From positions 496,001 through 560,000 of the forward strand of contig OZ007029.1 of NCBI GenBank assembly GCA_963931575.1: DNA of 64,000 bases, given 5' to 3'. Position numbers and translations under genes: made by a program. The notes under the pieces were generated by a model. The model worked only from the letters and a program-made list of their open reading frames with translations, had not been told where the DNA came from and did no database searches. Position 1 is the stretch's first letter. Each line of letters opens with the position of its first letter. The DNA is from Gastranaerophilus sp944325835 (GTDB lineage Bacteria > Cyanobacteriota > Vampirovibrionia > Gastranaerophilales > Gastranaerophilaceae). This document shows, one piece after another, positions 51,768 to 60,868 of the stretch.

Positions 51768-52601
51768 ATGCACACTATTAACGTAACGAAAATGCAGGGC
51801 TGCGGAAATGATTTCATAATTCTCTCCTATGAGGAGTTTCAAAAAACAAAACTCTCTATGAGCGAACTTGCAAAAAAAATCTGTAACAGAAATTTTGGCG
51901 TTGGCGCCGATGGGATTATAATCCCGAAAACGGATGTGCAAAACGCGGATATCGGCTGGTACTTCTACAACTCTGACGGTTCTACCGCCCAGATGTGCGG
52001 GAACGGAATGAGATGTTTCGCAAAATATGTTTATGACAACAAACTTGTTGATAAAAAAGTGTTTTCTGTCGAAACTCTGGCAGGTATTATAAAGCCGGAA
52101 TTACTTGAAAACGGGTTCGTTAAAGTTAATATGGGCGCTCCGATTTTTGAACACTCAAAAATTCCGTTCTTCGGCGAAAATGAAATTACCGTTCTGGATA
52201 AAAAGTTTCAAATAACCCCTGTTTCTATGGGCAACCCGCACTGTGTTATCTTTACTGACAAAAACCCTATGGAATACGCTAAAAAATACGGGCCGTTTAT
52301 TGAGGAACACGAGTTCTTCCCTGAAAAGACTAATACTGAATTCGTGAAAATTATATCGCGCGGCGAAATTGATATGTGCGTTTATGAACGCGGCTGCGGC
52401 ATAACTTTAGCCTGCGGAACAGGTGCCTGCGCAAGTGTTGCGGTTTCTGTTTTAAATAACTTAACAGAACAAAAAGTTAAAGTTAATCTCTCGGGCGGGG
52501 CTGTATTCGTTGAATGGCAAGGAAATTCAGGAAATACCGCTGAAGATATTTTCTTAATCGGGCCGGCTCAATATGTGTTCAGCGCAAATTATCGCTTGTA
52601 A
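51768..52601 (+). CDS. dapF: Diaminopimelate epimerase
   Basis: The protein has 277 aa. It epimerises LL-DAP to meso-DAP for lysine and peptidoglycan synthesis. The two catalytic cysteines are in QMCGNGMRCFAKYV and in LACGTGACASVAV; QGCGNDFIIL is at the N-terminus. A likely promoter is TTTTCA-17-TATACT, with AGAGG before the ATG. Confidence 0.96.
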   Translation: MHTINVTKMQGCGNDFIILSYEEFQKTKLSMSELAKKICNRNFGVGADGIIIPKTDVQNADIGWYFYNSDGSTAQMCGNGMRCFAKYVYDNKLVDKKVFSVETLAGIIKPELLENGFVKVNMGAPIFEHSKIPFFGENEITVLDKKFQITPVSMGNPHCVIFTDKNPMEYAKKYGPFIEEHEFFPEKTNTEFVKIISRGEIDMCVYERGCGITLACGTGACASVAVSVLNNLTEQKVKVNLSGGAVFVEWQGNSGNTAEDIFLIGPAQYVFSANYRL

Positions 52602-52688
52602 ATTATTGTTTTTTAATATAGGATAAGATTAAGCTGGCTGGATTTTGTGCAGTTGCTTGTTGAAATATAAATAACAAAGGAGAAATAA

Positions 52689-52988
52689 ATGAAAAATTAC
52701 GAATTAATGGTTGTATTTAAACCAAATCTGGATGCTGAAGATGTAAATTCAGCTATCGAAAAATTATCTTCTATCGTATCTGAAATGGGCGGTAAAGTTG
52801 AATCTGTCGACAAAACAGGCAGAAAAAAATTGGCTTATGAAGTTGCTGGCTTTAGAGATGGCTTCTTCTCAACAGTATTATTTTCACTGCCGGCTGATCA
52901 GGTTGCTGAGTTTAAAAGACAACTCAGACTCTCTGATAACATTATCAGAACTATGTTTACAGAAGCTTGCGCTAAAGCAGGTGTTTAA
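52689..52988 (+). CDS. rpsF: 30S ribosomal protein S6
   Basis: The protein has 99 aa. KNYELMVVFKPNLD at the start and the KKLAYEVAGFRDGFF and LSDNIIRTMF segments are typical. AAAGGAG is well placed. First of rpsF-ssb-rpsR; 26 bp separate it from ssb. Confidence 0.96.
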   Translation: MKNYELMVVFKPNLDAEDVNSAIEKLSSIVSEMGGKVESVDKTGRKKLAYEVAGFRDGFFSTVLFSLPADQVAEFKRQLRLSDNIIRTMFTEACAKAGV

Positions 52989-53014
52989 TTATTAAGTAAA
53001 AAAGGAAGTAAAAT

Positions 53015-53422
53015 ATGTCAATAGCTAAAGCAGTAGTAACAGGAACAGTTTATAGAGCGGCAGAAAAACGTTATACTCAAAATGACGTTGCGGTTTCTTC
53101 GTTCGTGTTAAATATCGGTACAAGAGATGAACTTCTCATCAGAGTTATCTCTAAGAGAAAAATTCTTGATGATCTGGTTTCCTCTTTGGAAAAAAATGAT
53201 AAAGTTTTAGTTGAAGGCAGACTTCAAATCGCAACGGTTCAATCAGGTGACGGCGCTGAAAGACGTATTTACGAAATTGATGCAAATACTATTGAAAAAA
53301 TCAGCGGCGGTTCTGCTGCATATTCAAACCCTGACTTCGGAACAAGCGAAAACATTGTTTCTTTCGGCTCTGATGATTCAATGTCGAATGAACTAATCGG
53401 AGAAGAAGAAATTCCGTTCTAG
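53015..53422 (+). CDS. ssb: Single-stranded DNA-binding protein
   Basis: The protein has 135 aa. It has an OB-fold with AVVTGTVYRAAEKRYTQND and VEGRLQIATVQSGDG. The acidic tip ends EEEIPF, which recruits replication and repair partners. It is shorter than E. coli SSB and lacks a long Gly-rich linker. Located between rpsF and rpsR as in many bacteria. Confidence 0.94.
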   Translation: MSIAKAVVTGTVYRAAEKRYTQNDVAVSSFVLNIGTRDELLIRVISKRKILDDLVSSLEKNDKVLVEGRLQIATVQSGDGAERRIYEIDANTIEKISGGSAAYSNPDFGTSENIVSFGSDDSMSNELIGEEEIPF

Positions 53423-53508
53423 CCGCGAACCGGCATGGTACGGGAAATTAAAAATCGCTTTAAATAGCGGTGGTCGAATTTAAAGAACTAGAAAGGCAAA
53501 TTTACAAA

Positions 53509-53742
53509 ATGGCAAAACAAGATTACTCAGATAAGAAAAAAAGAAAAAATTGCAGTCTTTGTGCTGATAAAGTTGAATATATCGACTACAAAGACGCTGC
53601 AAAACTGAAAAGATACCTGACTGAAGCAGGAAAAATTATTCCTCGCCGCATCACCGGTAACTGCGCTAAGCACCAGAGAATGATTGCTAACGCAGTTAAA
53701 AAAGCTCGTGAAGCAGCTATTATCAGTTATGTATTTGACTAA
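53509..53742 (+). CDS. rpsR: 30S ribosomal protein S18
   Basis: The ATG at 53509 gives 77 aa beginning MAKQDYSDKKKRKNCSLC; an upstream GTG frame lacks support. IDYKDAAKLKRYLTEAGKI and the signature IPRRITGNCAKHQR are diagnostic. CSLC at the N-terminus is the zinc-type (C+) version. A TCCGAG element begins four bases after the stop. Confidence 0.96.
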   Translation: MAKQDYSDKKKRKNCSLCADKVEYIDYKDAAKLKRYLTEAGKIIPRRITGNCAKHQRMIANAVKKAREAAIISYVFD

Positions 53743-53745
53743 GCT

Positions 53746-53860
53746 GTCCGAGAAAGGCTCGCGATAAGGAACGTGAGCGAGTCTTTCGAGTGGCGTATTA
53801 GACAGCGCAGCCGCCACGGCTCGCGGTTCAGCGAGGCGGCGCGGCGGAGAACTGCTTTAT
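53746..53860. repeat. TCCGAG-family element, copy 3
   Basis: It begins TGTCCGAGAAAGGCTCGCGA, has the stem GGCTCGC...GCGAGTC and the constant GTGGCGTATTAGACAGC, and ends GCGGAGAACTGCTTT, like copies 1 and 2. The inner part (GCCGCCACGGCTCGCGGTTC) differs. No clear target duplication is visible here. Confidence 0.82.
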
Positions 53861-53876
53861 TTCTTGAGCTTACAAA

Positions 53877-53911
53877 TAAAAAAGACTCATCAAAAGATGA
53901 GTCTTTTTTGT
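53877..53911. terminator. Bidirectional terminator between rpsR operon and the duplicated gene
   Basis: AAAAAGACTCATC AAAA GATGAGTCTTTTTT, suitable for stopping both convergent transcripts. Confidence 0.92.
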
Positions 53912-53931
53912 TAAGTATAGTTTTAAAGCTA

Positions 53932-54957
53932 TTATCCAAAAGTCTTAAAGCTGGATTCAACGTTCTTTTCAATAACTTTCGTTACCGCATCAAGCTCGTT
54001 GGAGATTGCATCCTGCTCGGTATCTAACTGCTTTAATCTTATCTCTAAATCCTTGTCCTCTGTCTGGATTATTTCTATCTTCGCATTGATTTCTTGTACA
54101 TCTTTGTCGTATTCTGCTTTGTCAAACTCATATTGATTCATTGCATCATTATATGCATCTTCATCTTTTACTGTACTTGTCGTTAAGGAGTACGTCGTTA
54201 AATTCCCGCTTTCATCCTCTATAGTTATATTTATATAACGTCCCGTTGAATCCTGTTCCAAAAACGCAGTGACTCCCTTTAACTCTTCGCTTACCTGTGC
54301 ACTGCCCTTTGTATATGCACCTATATACGATACAGATGTATTCGTACTGTCATACGTTGCTCCGTCCAATACAGATTTATTGTAAAACGTCGGAACATAC
54401 GCTCCCGTTGATTCATTCTTTACATATCTTACCAACCAGGTGTCATTGCCTGTTTGGCTGTATTTCTCATTCAATAAATCTAAATAATGCTGTTCATCTT
54501 CCAGTAACGCTTTTTTGTTATCATCGGAAAGGCTCGCATAATATGGATCATTTGGATCCGCTACGCCCAACTCCCTTAATGTAGTACTTCCTACATTATA
54601 TGTACCGTCATCATTCTTTATTATTCTGCTCGGCGTTGACGCTACTATTGCATCATTGTCTGTATAATTCCTTAAATATGAAATAGTATAACTTCCGTCT
54701 GCATGCGCTATCAAACTGGTTAATTGGTTCGTTAACGCTCCGTCACTAAATGAATATATTGTCTTTGTATAATCTTGCACTGAAGGCGGTTGCGGAACAT
54801 TCATCCCCAATAAGTTTGTATAATAACTTGCTGATTGGTTAGATAATGCAGTCCGTTGTTGGTTGATCTGCTGACCTTCATATTCAAGTTTGTCTTTCTC
54901 GCCGTGAGGCCTAAAAACCTCGCCTGGCTCGCTGCCATACCCATAACAGATGTTCCT
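53932..54957 (-). pseudogene. Second copy of the duplicated unknown gene, frameshifted near its 5' end
   Basis: The body matches the 48633 protein almost residue for residue. At the codon after ARKTN, copy 1 reads CAACGTTTG on the plus strand and copy 2 CAAGTTTG, a one-base loss. The natural start (MGMAASQARFLGLTARK) is therefore out of frame with the rest. The body is open in frame with an upstream ATG at 55017 (MVKETQVANKGRERL), but that start has no Shine-Dalgarno. Probably a recently inactivated copy, a sequencing error, or a gene with an alternative start. Confidence 0.7.
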
Positions 54958-55087
54958 TTCGTTCGTTCCCTTCAGCCGCTCTCGACCTTTGTTAGCGACT
55001 TGTGTTTCCTTCACCATGGTTTATCGGCAGAACGGTTTGAAAACTTTAACATTTGTTTCCTTATTTGTAATATTTCTTTACAAAAAC
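53951..55087. repeat. ~1.14-kb direct repeat, copy 2
   Basis: Direct-orientation partner of 48656-49795. Identity begins within the 3' codons and ends inside the TTTCTTTACAAAAAC upstream segment, next to the fba terminator. Confidence 0.9.
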
Positions 55088-55121
55088 AGCGAAAACGCTC
55101 AATATTCGGAGCGTTTTCGCC
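55086..55121 (-). terminator. Terminator of fba
   Basis: GCGAAAACGCTC / GAGCGTTTTCGC on the minus strand followed by TGTTTTTG. Confidence 0.85.
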
Positions 55122-55149
55122 GTGAAATTTGTCAGTATTATATTTGACG

Positions 55150-56109
55150 CTAGTCTTTAGCGTGGCCGGCAGTACCAAGAACGTCTATCATTTTGTGTTT
55201 AACCATTTCTTTGATAGCAGTTCTGCCAGGTCCCATATATTCACGCGGGTCAAATTTATCAGGGTGTTCAACAAAGAATTCTCTGATAGTTGAAGTCATT
55301 GCCAATCTTAAGTCTGTATCAATGTTGATTTTTGCAACGCCGTGTTTAGAAGCAAAGTTAAGCATATCTTCCGGAACACCTTGAGCATCAGGTAATTTAC
55401 CGCCATATTGGTTGCATTTAGCAACTAAGTCTTGCGGAACAGAAGATGAACCGTGAAGAACTAACGGGAAGTCATAACCTACAGCTTCGTTAACAGCTTT
55501 TTTAATTTCAGCCAATCTTTCAAAGTCTAATTTAGCTTCGCCTTTGAATTTGTAAGCGCCGTGAGAAGTACCGATTGCAACAGCCAGAGAGTCGCAGCCT
55601 GTTTCTTTAACGAATCTGGCAGCTTCTTGAGGATCTGTGTAAGTTGAATCTTTAGCGTGAACTTTAACGTCGTCTTCAACACCTGCCAATTTACCGAGTT
55701 CAGCTTCAACAGAAACGCCGTGAGCATGAGCATATTCAACAACTTTTTTAGTCAAAGCGATGTTTTCTTCCAGCGGGAATCTTGAACCGTCAATCATAAC
55801 GGAAGAGAATCCGCCGTCAACGCAAGCTTTACAAATTTCAAAATCTGCACCGTGGTCTAAGTGAAGAGCGATAGGTACAGTAGTTGTAGCCAATGCAGCT
55901 TCTACCAATTTAACAAGGTAAGTTTGGTTAGCATATTTTCTTGCGCCTGCAGAAACTTGTAAAATGATAGGTGATTGAGTTTCTTCAGCAGCTTCTGCGA
56001 TAGCCTGTAAAATTTCCATGTTGTTAACGTTGTAAGCACCGATAGCGTATTTGCCTGCGAGTGCTTTTTTGAACATTTCGTTTGTTCCAACTAATTTTCT
56101 TTCACTCAT
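55150..56109 (-). CDS. fba: Class II fructose-bisphosphate aldolase
   Basis: The start at 56109 is chosen because AAGGAGA lies 7 nt upstream; 319 aa. It cleaves fructose-1,6-bisphosphate with zinc. PIALHLDHGADFEICKACV holds the first zinc-binding His and catalytic Asp, VEAELGKLAGVED the Glu, and VAIGTSHGAYKF, PLVLHGSSSVP and KINIDTDLRLA are standard. TATAAT stands ~50 nt upstream of the start. Confidence 0.96.
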   Translation of the reverse strand: MSERKLVGTNEMFKKALAGKYAIGAYNVNNMEILQAIAEAAEETQSPIILQVSAGARKYANQTYLVKLVEAALATTTVPIALHLDHGADFEICKACVDGGFSSVMIDGSRFPLEENIALTKKVVEYAHAHGVSVEAELGKLAGVEDDVKVHAKDSTYTDPQEAARFVKETGCDSLAVAIGTSHGAYKFKGEAKLDFERLAEIKKAVNEAVGYDFPLVLHGSSSVPQDLVAKCNQYGGKLPDAQGVPEDMLNFASKHGVAKINIDTDLRLAMTSTIREFFVEHPDKFDPREYMGPGRTAIKEMVKHKMIDVLGTAGHAKD

Positions 56110-56196
56110 TTGAGTTCTCCTTCTTCTTGTATAATAAATTAATACACACATTTAAATTATAACAAACAAGATTTCAATGCAAGCGTGGGCAATTAG

Positions 56197-56225
56197 TTGA
56201 CATCTTTTAAAACATGGTATATAAC
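56197..56225 (+). promoter_or_regulatory. Pilin-like copy 4, upstream promoter
   Basis: TTGACA (56197-56202), 17 nt including AAAACATGG, TATAAC (56220-56225). Confidence 0.82.
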
Positions 56226-56267
56226 TGCCGGTCAAGACGGTTCTCTAATTAGCCCCGTGTTTCGGTC

Positions 56268-56296
56268 TTGACTAATCTAGGAAACTATTACATAAT
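56268..56296 (+). promoter_or_regulatory. Pilin-like copy 4, downstream promoter
   Basis: TTGACT (56268-56273), 17 nt, CATAAT (56291-56296). It lies 71 nt after the first, making a tandem pair; the sequence between them resembles the untranslated leader of copies 3 and 5. Confidence 0.8.
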
Positions 56297-56344
56297 AAAG
56301 AAGTATAAAAAGAAACGGACGTAGTCCGAGAAAGGATAGAAAGA

Positions 56345-57560
56345 ATGAACAAATCAAGAAATGTATTACCGCGCACGGGGGGGGGGGGGGCCTGCCTTAC
56401 CCGCAAAATTAGGAGTTGAGGGCATCGCGTTCCAGCTGTCATCCCGAACTCGTTTCGGAATCTGTCCAGCGTCACCGATAGCACGTAATGTCGGCCAGAT
56501 GCTGAAACGGTCTTGCTCGACTCGCGAAAAACGGCACCGCGAAAAGCGTGGTTTTCGCTTAGTGCCTCTGCTCGCTCGCGCAGTTCAGCATGACAATTTT
56601 TCGTCATTGCGAGCGGCCTTTACAATGGCGGAAATCCTGTTATCTCTGACGATTATTGGCGTTGTGGCGGCGATAACGTTGCCGAGTTTGACCGGCAACA
56701 TTAACGAGCGAACTTGGAACACACAGAGAAAAGCTTTATATGCAAGATTTTCTCAGGCAATTGCGCTAATGCCCGCATTAAATGGTTATGGTACATTGAC
56801 CGAGGGTGATTCTTCCACTTCCGCAGTGGATACTGCCGCTGAAACCTTTGTAACAGCTGGTCTTGCGAAAGTCCTTAAAATTAACAATATTTGTGACAAT
56901 GAACACCTTGAGGATTGTGGTATAACTTCTAAGTTAACAGCGTTGAATGGTTCAACAATAAATACTTTTCCTTCGACTTTTGTTGGATTAAACAGCATGT
57001 TTAACGGTTCTGACAGTTATGGTTATAGTTATTCCCAGCCGGATACGAAGGCTGCTGCATTTGAAACGGCTAACGGGGAGAGTATAGCAGTCTATTATAA
57101 TCCTAATTGTAAGGTTAAAGATATTAATACAAATAGTTCTCATTATATGCAGGGGGATATTTGTGCCAATTTTATATACGATTTGAATGGAACAAAAGGG
57201 CCTAATACTGTCGGTAAGGATATGGGTTTTATTACTGCATTATATGCAACAGATACGGTGGTAGTGGCTCCGCTGCCCCTGGCAAATAACATCTCCGGCG
57301 GAAGTAGCTTTACGCAGGAAGATGCTGCAAAAGCTTGTTCTGACTATGATATTGAATACCGACTGCCAAATATTGAAGAAGCTGCCGCAATAGTGTGTAA
57401 TAATCTTTTATTAAACCTTGACGCACAGACTTATTGGTCGTCAACTGTGGAGTATAATTCGACCTCCGGAGTTAATGCCTGGGATTACAGAATTCCTTCC
57501 GGAGTCTTTAATTTTTCTCCGCGGGACTGGAAAAAAGCTGTCCGTTGTGTAAAACGTTAA
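56345..57560 (+). CDS. Poly-G-switched prepilin-like protein, copy 4 (out of frame: OFF as sequenced)
   Basis: The conserved ATG at 56345 (after AAAGGATAGAAAGA) reads MNKSRNVLPRT into 14 G and stops at 56417-56419. The prepilin frame is open from before the G run to 57560; FTMAEILLSLTIIGVV starts at 56619, 274 nt from the ATG, so 13 or 16 G would join them. An in-frame ATG at 56361 exists before the G run but has a poorly placed ribosome site. The leader contains the same CSTREKRHREKRGFRL segment as copy 1. The Lcl-like C-terminus has YRLPNIEEAAAIV, YWSSTVEY and AVRCVKR. Confidence 0.65.
56377..56390 (+). repeat. Poly-G tract, 14 G (copy 4)
   Basis: 14 uninterrupted G after CGCAC, eleven codons from the conserved ATG. 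Confidence 0.9.
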
Positions 57561-57561
57561 C

Positions 57562-57592
57562 AACGCGCCCTGAATAAGAGCGCGTTTTACTC
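57562..57592 (+). terminator. Terminator of pilin-like copy 4
   Basis: AACGCGC / GCGCGTT with loop CCTGAATAAGA, then TTACTCTCTT. Confidence 0.75.
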
Positions 57593-57677
57593 TCTTGCAA
57601 CATAACTTATAATTCTCTTTTAAATAAACCGTGTTCGTAATACATTATATTTATATATTAGTTAGAAGAGGATTATT

Positions 57678-60317
57678 ATGTTAACAGGAAATCAGATAAG
57701 GCAGTTATATTTAGATTATTTTAAAGATAAACACCAGCACACCATTGTTGAAAGCTCCAGCCTTGTGCCGGATAATCCGACCGTTTTGCTCACTACGGCA
57801 GGTATGCTGCAATTTTTACCTATATTTTTGGGAATCGTGAAATCTCCGTATGATCCGGCGCGTGCAACGTCGTGTCAAAAATGTGCAAGAGCCGGCGGAA
57901 AAGATTCTGATATTGAAAACGTCGGTAGAACTCCGCGTCACCATACTTTCTTTGAAATGCTCGGGAACTTTTCTTTTGGTGATTACTATAAAAAAGAAGT
58001 TATTCCATGGGCGTGGGAATTTGTTACAGAAGTTCTTAAACTTGATAAAGACAGACTCTGGATTACAATTTTTGAAACAGATGATGAAGCTTATGAAATC
58101 TGGCGCAGCATAGGTGTTCCGGCGGAAAGAATTAAACGAAAAGGCAAAAAAGACAACTTCTGGGGGCCTCCGGGGGCTTCAGGTTCTTGCGGGCCTTGCT
58201 CTGAAATCCATTACGATCTGGGTGAACAGTACAAATGCTCTGAAAACTGTGGGATTGATACCTGCGAATGCGACCGTTGGGTTGAAATCTGGAATTTGGT
58301 ATTTACCGAACTCTATCAGGATGAAGAAGGCAATCAGTCCCCGCTTGAAAAGAAAAACGTTGATACAGGCATGGGGCTTGAACGTATTACAATGGTTTGT
58401 CAGGGTGTTGCATCAACCTTTGAAACCGATTTGTTGAAGCCGATTTTGGATAAGGTTTCCGAAATGAGCGGTGTTCCTTACAAAAAATCTGAAAAAACAG
58501 ATATTTCGCTGCGGATTATTACCGACCACGCAAGATGTGTAACATTCCTGATTTCAGACGGCGTAATCCCGGGTAATGAAGGCAGAAGTTACGTCTTGAG
58601 AATGATTTTAAGACGTGCGCTGCGCCACGGCAAAATCCTCGGTATGGAACTTCCGTTCCTCTATAAGCTTGTTGATACGGTTGTTGAACTCTACGGACAG
58701 GCTTATCCGGATTTGGTTAAAAATCAGGCAAAAATTAAGGATGTAATCAGAAAAGAAGAAGAACGCTTTAAAGTAACTCTTGATCGCGGCTACAAGCTTC
58801 TTGAAGAATTTATTTCCGAAAAGAAAAATATTGACGGTGAAAGTGCTTTCAGACTTTACGATACTTTCGGTTTCCCGCTTGAACTCACCCGCGAAATCGC
58901 TCAGGAAAACGGTTTGACGGTTGATGAAGAAGGGTTCAAAAAAGCAATGCAGGAACAGAAAGACCGTGCAAAAGCCGCGACCCAGAAAATCAGCGTTACC
59001 GGCGATATGAAATACGCTAAAATTGAAGAACAGGTCGGCTCAACAGAGTTTGTCGGCTATGAAGAAAATTCCTGTGACGCTAAAATTCTGGCTCAAATTG
59101 AAGGTGATGGCTATGTGGACATAGTTCTTGATAAAACCCCTTTTTACGCAGAATGCGGAGGGCAGGTCGGCGACAGCGGTATAATTGAAAGTGAAAATCT
59201 CAAAGCGGAAGTTTTGACCACTTTCAAGGTTAACCATTTGTTTGTTCACAGATGCCAGATTTTGAACGGTGAAGTTATAATTGGTGATAACGTTTTTGCT
59301 TCTATTGATGCGGCAAGACGTTCTGAAATAAGAGTTCACCACACCTCTGCCCACCTGCTGCAAGCGGCTCTGGTTAAGGTTCTTGGCGATGAAGTTAAGC
59401 AGGCAGGTTCTCAGGTTGAAGAAAACCGTATGAGATTTGACTTCACCTTCTCACGTGCAATGACGCCGGATGAGGTTCAAAAGACCGAAAACCTTATGAA
59501 CGAATGGATTAGCGAAAAACTGCCTGTAAGAACGGATGTTATGGGCATTGAAGAAGCTAAACTTACAGGCGCAACAGCACTTTTTGGCGAGAAATACGAA
59601 GATATCGTCCGTGTTGTTTCAATCGGCGGCCAGGGTAAATGTAAGTGCGGTGGAAAGTGTAAATGTCACGAGCAAATTCAGGAAGTTATTTCACGAGAGT
59701 TCTGCGCCGGAACACATGCGAAAAACACCGGCGACTTACGTCTTGCAAAAATTATCTCTGAAAGTGCTATTGCTGCCGGCACAAGACGTATTGAAGTCGT
59801 TGTCGCCAAAGCCGCGCTGGATTATCTGAACGAAAAAGCAAAAGTAGTCAATACTCTTGAGGCTAAATTCAAAGTTCACACCAATGAAGTTCTTGAGCGT
59901 GTTGAAAAGCTTGCCGAGGAAAACCGCGAGCTTCAAAAACAGCTTGCACAATTGAAAGAAGAACAGGCAAGAAATAAATTCGCAACATTTATTTCCCGTG
60001 CTCAGGATATTGAAGGCGGTAAGTTATTCGTTTCAAAGATAGAAAACTTTGAAAATGATGCCGTAAAAGCCGGTGTAGAGCTTCTTGCAAACAAACTCGG
60101 CAACAGCGTAATTGTTCTTGCAAATGACAAAATGGTTATCGCAAAAGTTTCTGATAACTTTATTCAAAAAGGTGTAAATGCAGGAAAAATTGTCGGCGAA
60201 ATAGCACGTGCAACAGGCGCTAACGGCGGCGGCAGACCGAACTTCGCTCAAGGCGGAGTGAAGGATTCGTCAAAACTTGATACTGCACTTGAAGCAGTTG
60301 TTGCAAATTTTAATTAG
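57678..60317 (+). CDS. alaS: Alanyl-tRNA synthetase with a cysteine-rich insertion
   Basis: The protein has 879 aa. It charges tRNA-Ala and edits Ser/Gly. The N-terminal GNQIRQLYLDYFKDKHQHT, class II motif 2 region (PRHHTFFEMLGNFSFGDYY), DTGMGLERI and TDHARCVTFLISDG are standard. The editing site has HHTSAHLLQAAL and FCAGTHAKNTGD. Just before the latter an extra CKCGGKCKCHEQIQE loop is inserted, a probable metal-binding element not usual in AlaS. A C-Ala coiled coil and GGGRPNFAQGG close the protein. AGAGGA precedes the ATG. Confidence 0.95.
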   Translation: MLTGNQIRQLYLDYFKDKHQHTIVESSSLVPDNPTVLLTTAGMLQFLPIFLGIVKSPYDPARATSCQKCARAGGKDSDIENVGRTPRHHTFFEMLGNFSFGDYYKKEVIPWAWEFVTEVLKLDKDRLWITIFETDDEAYEIWRSIGVPAERIKRKGKKDNFWGPPGASGSCGPCSEIHYDLGEQYKCSENCGIDTCECDRWVEIWNLVFTELYQDEEGNQSPLEKKNVDTGMGLERITMVCQGVASTFETDLLKPILDKVSEMSGVPYKKSEKTDISLRIITDHARCVTFLISDGVIPGNEGRSYVLRMILRRALRHGKILGMELPFLYKLVDTVVELYGQAYPDLVKNQAKIKDVIRKEEERFKVTLDRGYKLLEEFISEKKNIDGESAFRLYDTFGFPLELTREIAQENGLTVDEEGFKKAMQEQKDRAKAATQKISVTGDMKYAKIEEQVGSTEFVGYEENSCDAKILAQIEGDGYVDIVLDKTPFYAECGGQVGDSGIIESENLKAEVLTTFKVNHLFVHRCQILNGEVIIGDNVFASIDAARRSEIRVHHTSAHLLQAALVKVLGDEVKQAGSQVEENRMRFDFTFSRAMTPDEVQKTENLMNEWISEKLPVRTDVMGIEEAKLTGATALFGEKYEDIVRVVSIGGQGKCKCGGKCKCHEQIQEVISREFCAGTHAKNTGDLRLAKIISESAIAAGTRRIEVVVAKAALDYLNEKAKVVNTLEAKFKVHTNEVLERVEKLAEENRELQKQLAQLKEEQARNKFATFISRAQDIEGGKLFVSKIENFENDAVKAGVELLANKLGNSVIVLANDKMVIAKVSDNFIQKGVNAGKIVGEIARATGANGGGRPNFAQGGVKDSSKLDTALEAVVANFN

Positions 60318-60335
60318 TTAAAGGAGAATAATTTT

Positions 60336-60773
60336 ATGACAGTATTAAAAATTCAACGTTTACCGCACAATGTGAGTGTTCCTGAATATAAAACAGAAGG
60401 CGCGGCAGGCATGGATTTGTGCGCGGCAATCTCAGAGCCAATCGTTCTGAAACCGCTGGAGCGTAAGCTTATCCCGACAGGTTTGAAAATTGAACTGGAA
60501 CACGGCTATGAAGCTCAAATCAGACCGCGTTCCGGACTTTCTATCAAGCACGGTATAAGCCTTATCAACTGTGTCGGTACGATTGATGAGGATTACAGAG
60601 GGGAAGTTTGTATTCCTATCGTTAACCTTTCAAATCAGTCTTATGTAATTCAACCGGGGGAACGTGTTGCGCAGATGATTATTGCAAAATATGAACAGGC
60701 AAAAATTGAAGTCGTAACAGAACTCACGGAAACAGTTCGCGGAGAAGGCGGCTTCGGTTCTACCGGTAAATAA
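60336..60773 (+). CDS. dut: dUTP diphosphatase
   Basis: The protein has 145 aa. It hydrolyses dUTP to dUMP. The five trimeric-dUTPase motifs are present: AAGMDLCAA, RPRSGLSIKHGI, GTIDEDYRGEV, RVAQMIIAK and the C-terminal arm RGEGGFGSTGK. AAAGGAG precedes the ATG 18 bp after alaS, so the two are probably co-transcribed. Confidence 0.96.
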   Translation: MTVLKIQRLPHNVSVPEYKTEGAAGMDLCAAISEPIVLKPLERKLIPTGLKIELEHGYEAQIRPRSGLSIKHGISLINCVGTIDEDYRGEVCIPIVNLSNQSYVIQPGERVAQMIIAKYEQAKIEVVTELTETVRGEGGFGSTGK

Positions 60774-60868
60774 ATATTAACAATTGTAAAATTTTTGCTT
60801 AAACTGGCAAAAAAATTTATGTTTGAGTTTAGATTAAGTGTGTAGTTTTCTTTAGATTGGAGAAATGT

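Noticed and set aside
54897..55017. Upstream ATG at 55017 as the true start of the duplicated gene
   Set aside because: In the other copy the same frame from this ATG ends after about 44 codons, it has no Shine-Dalgarno, and the MGMAASQ start has one; the longer frame exists only because of the single-base deletion.
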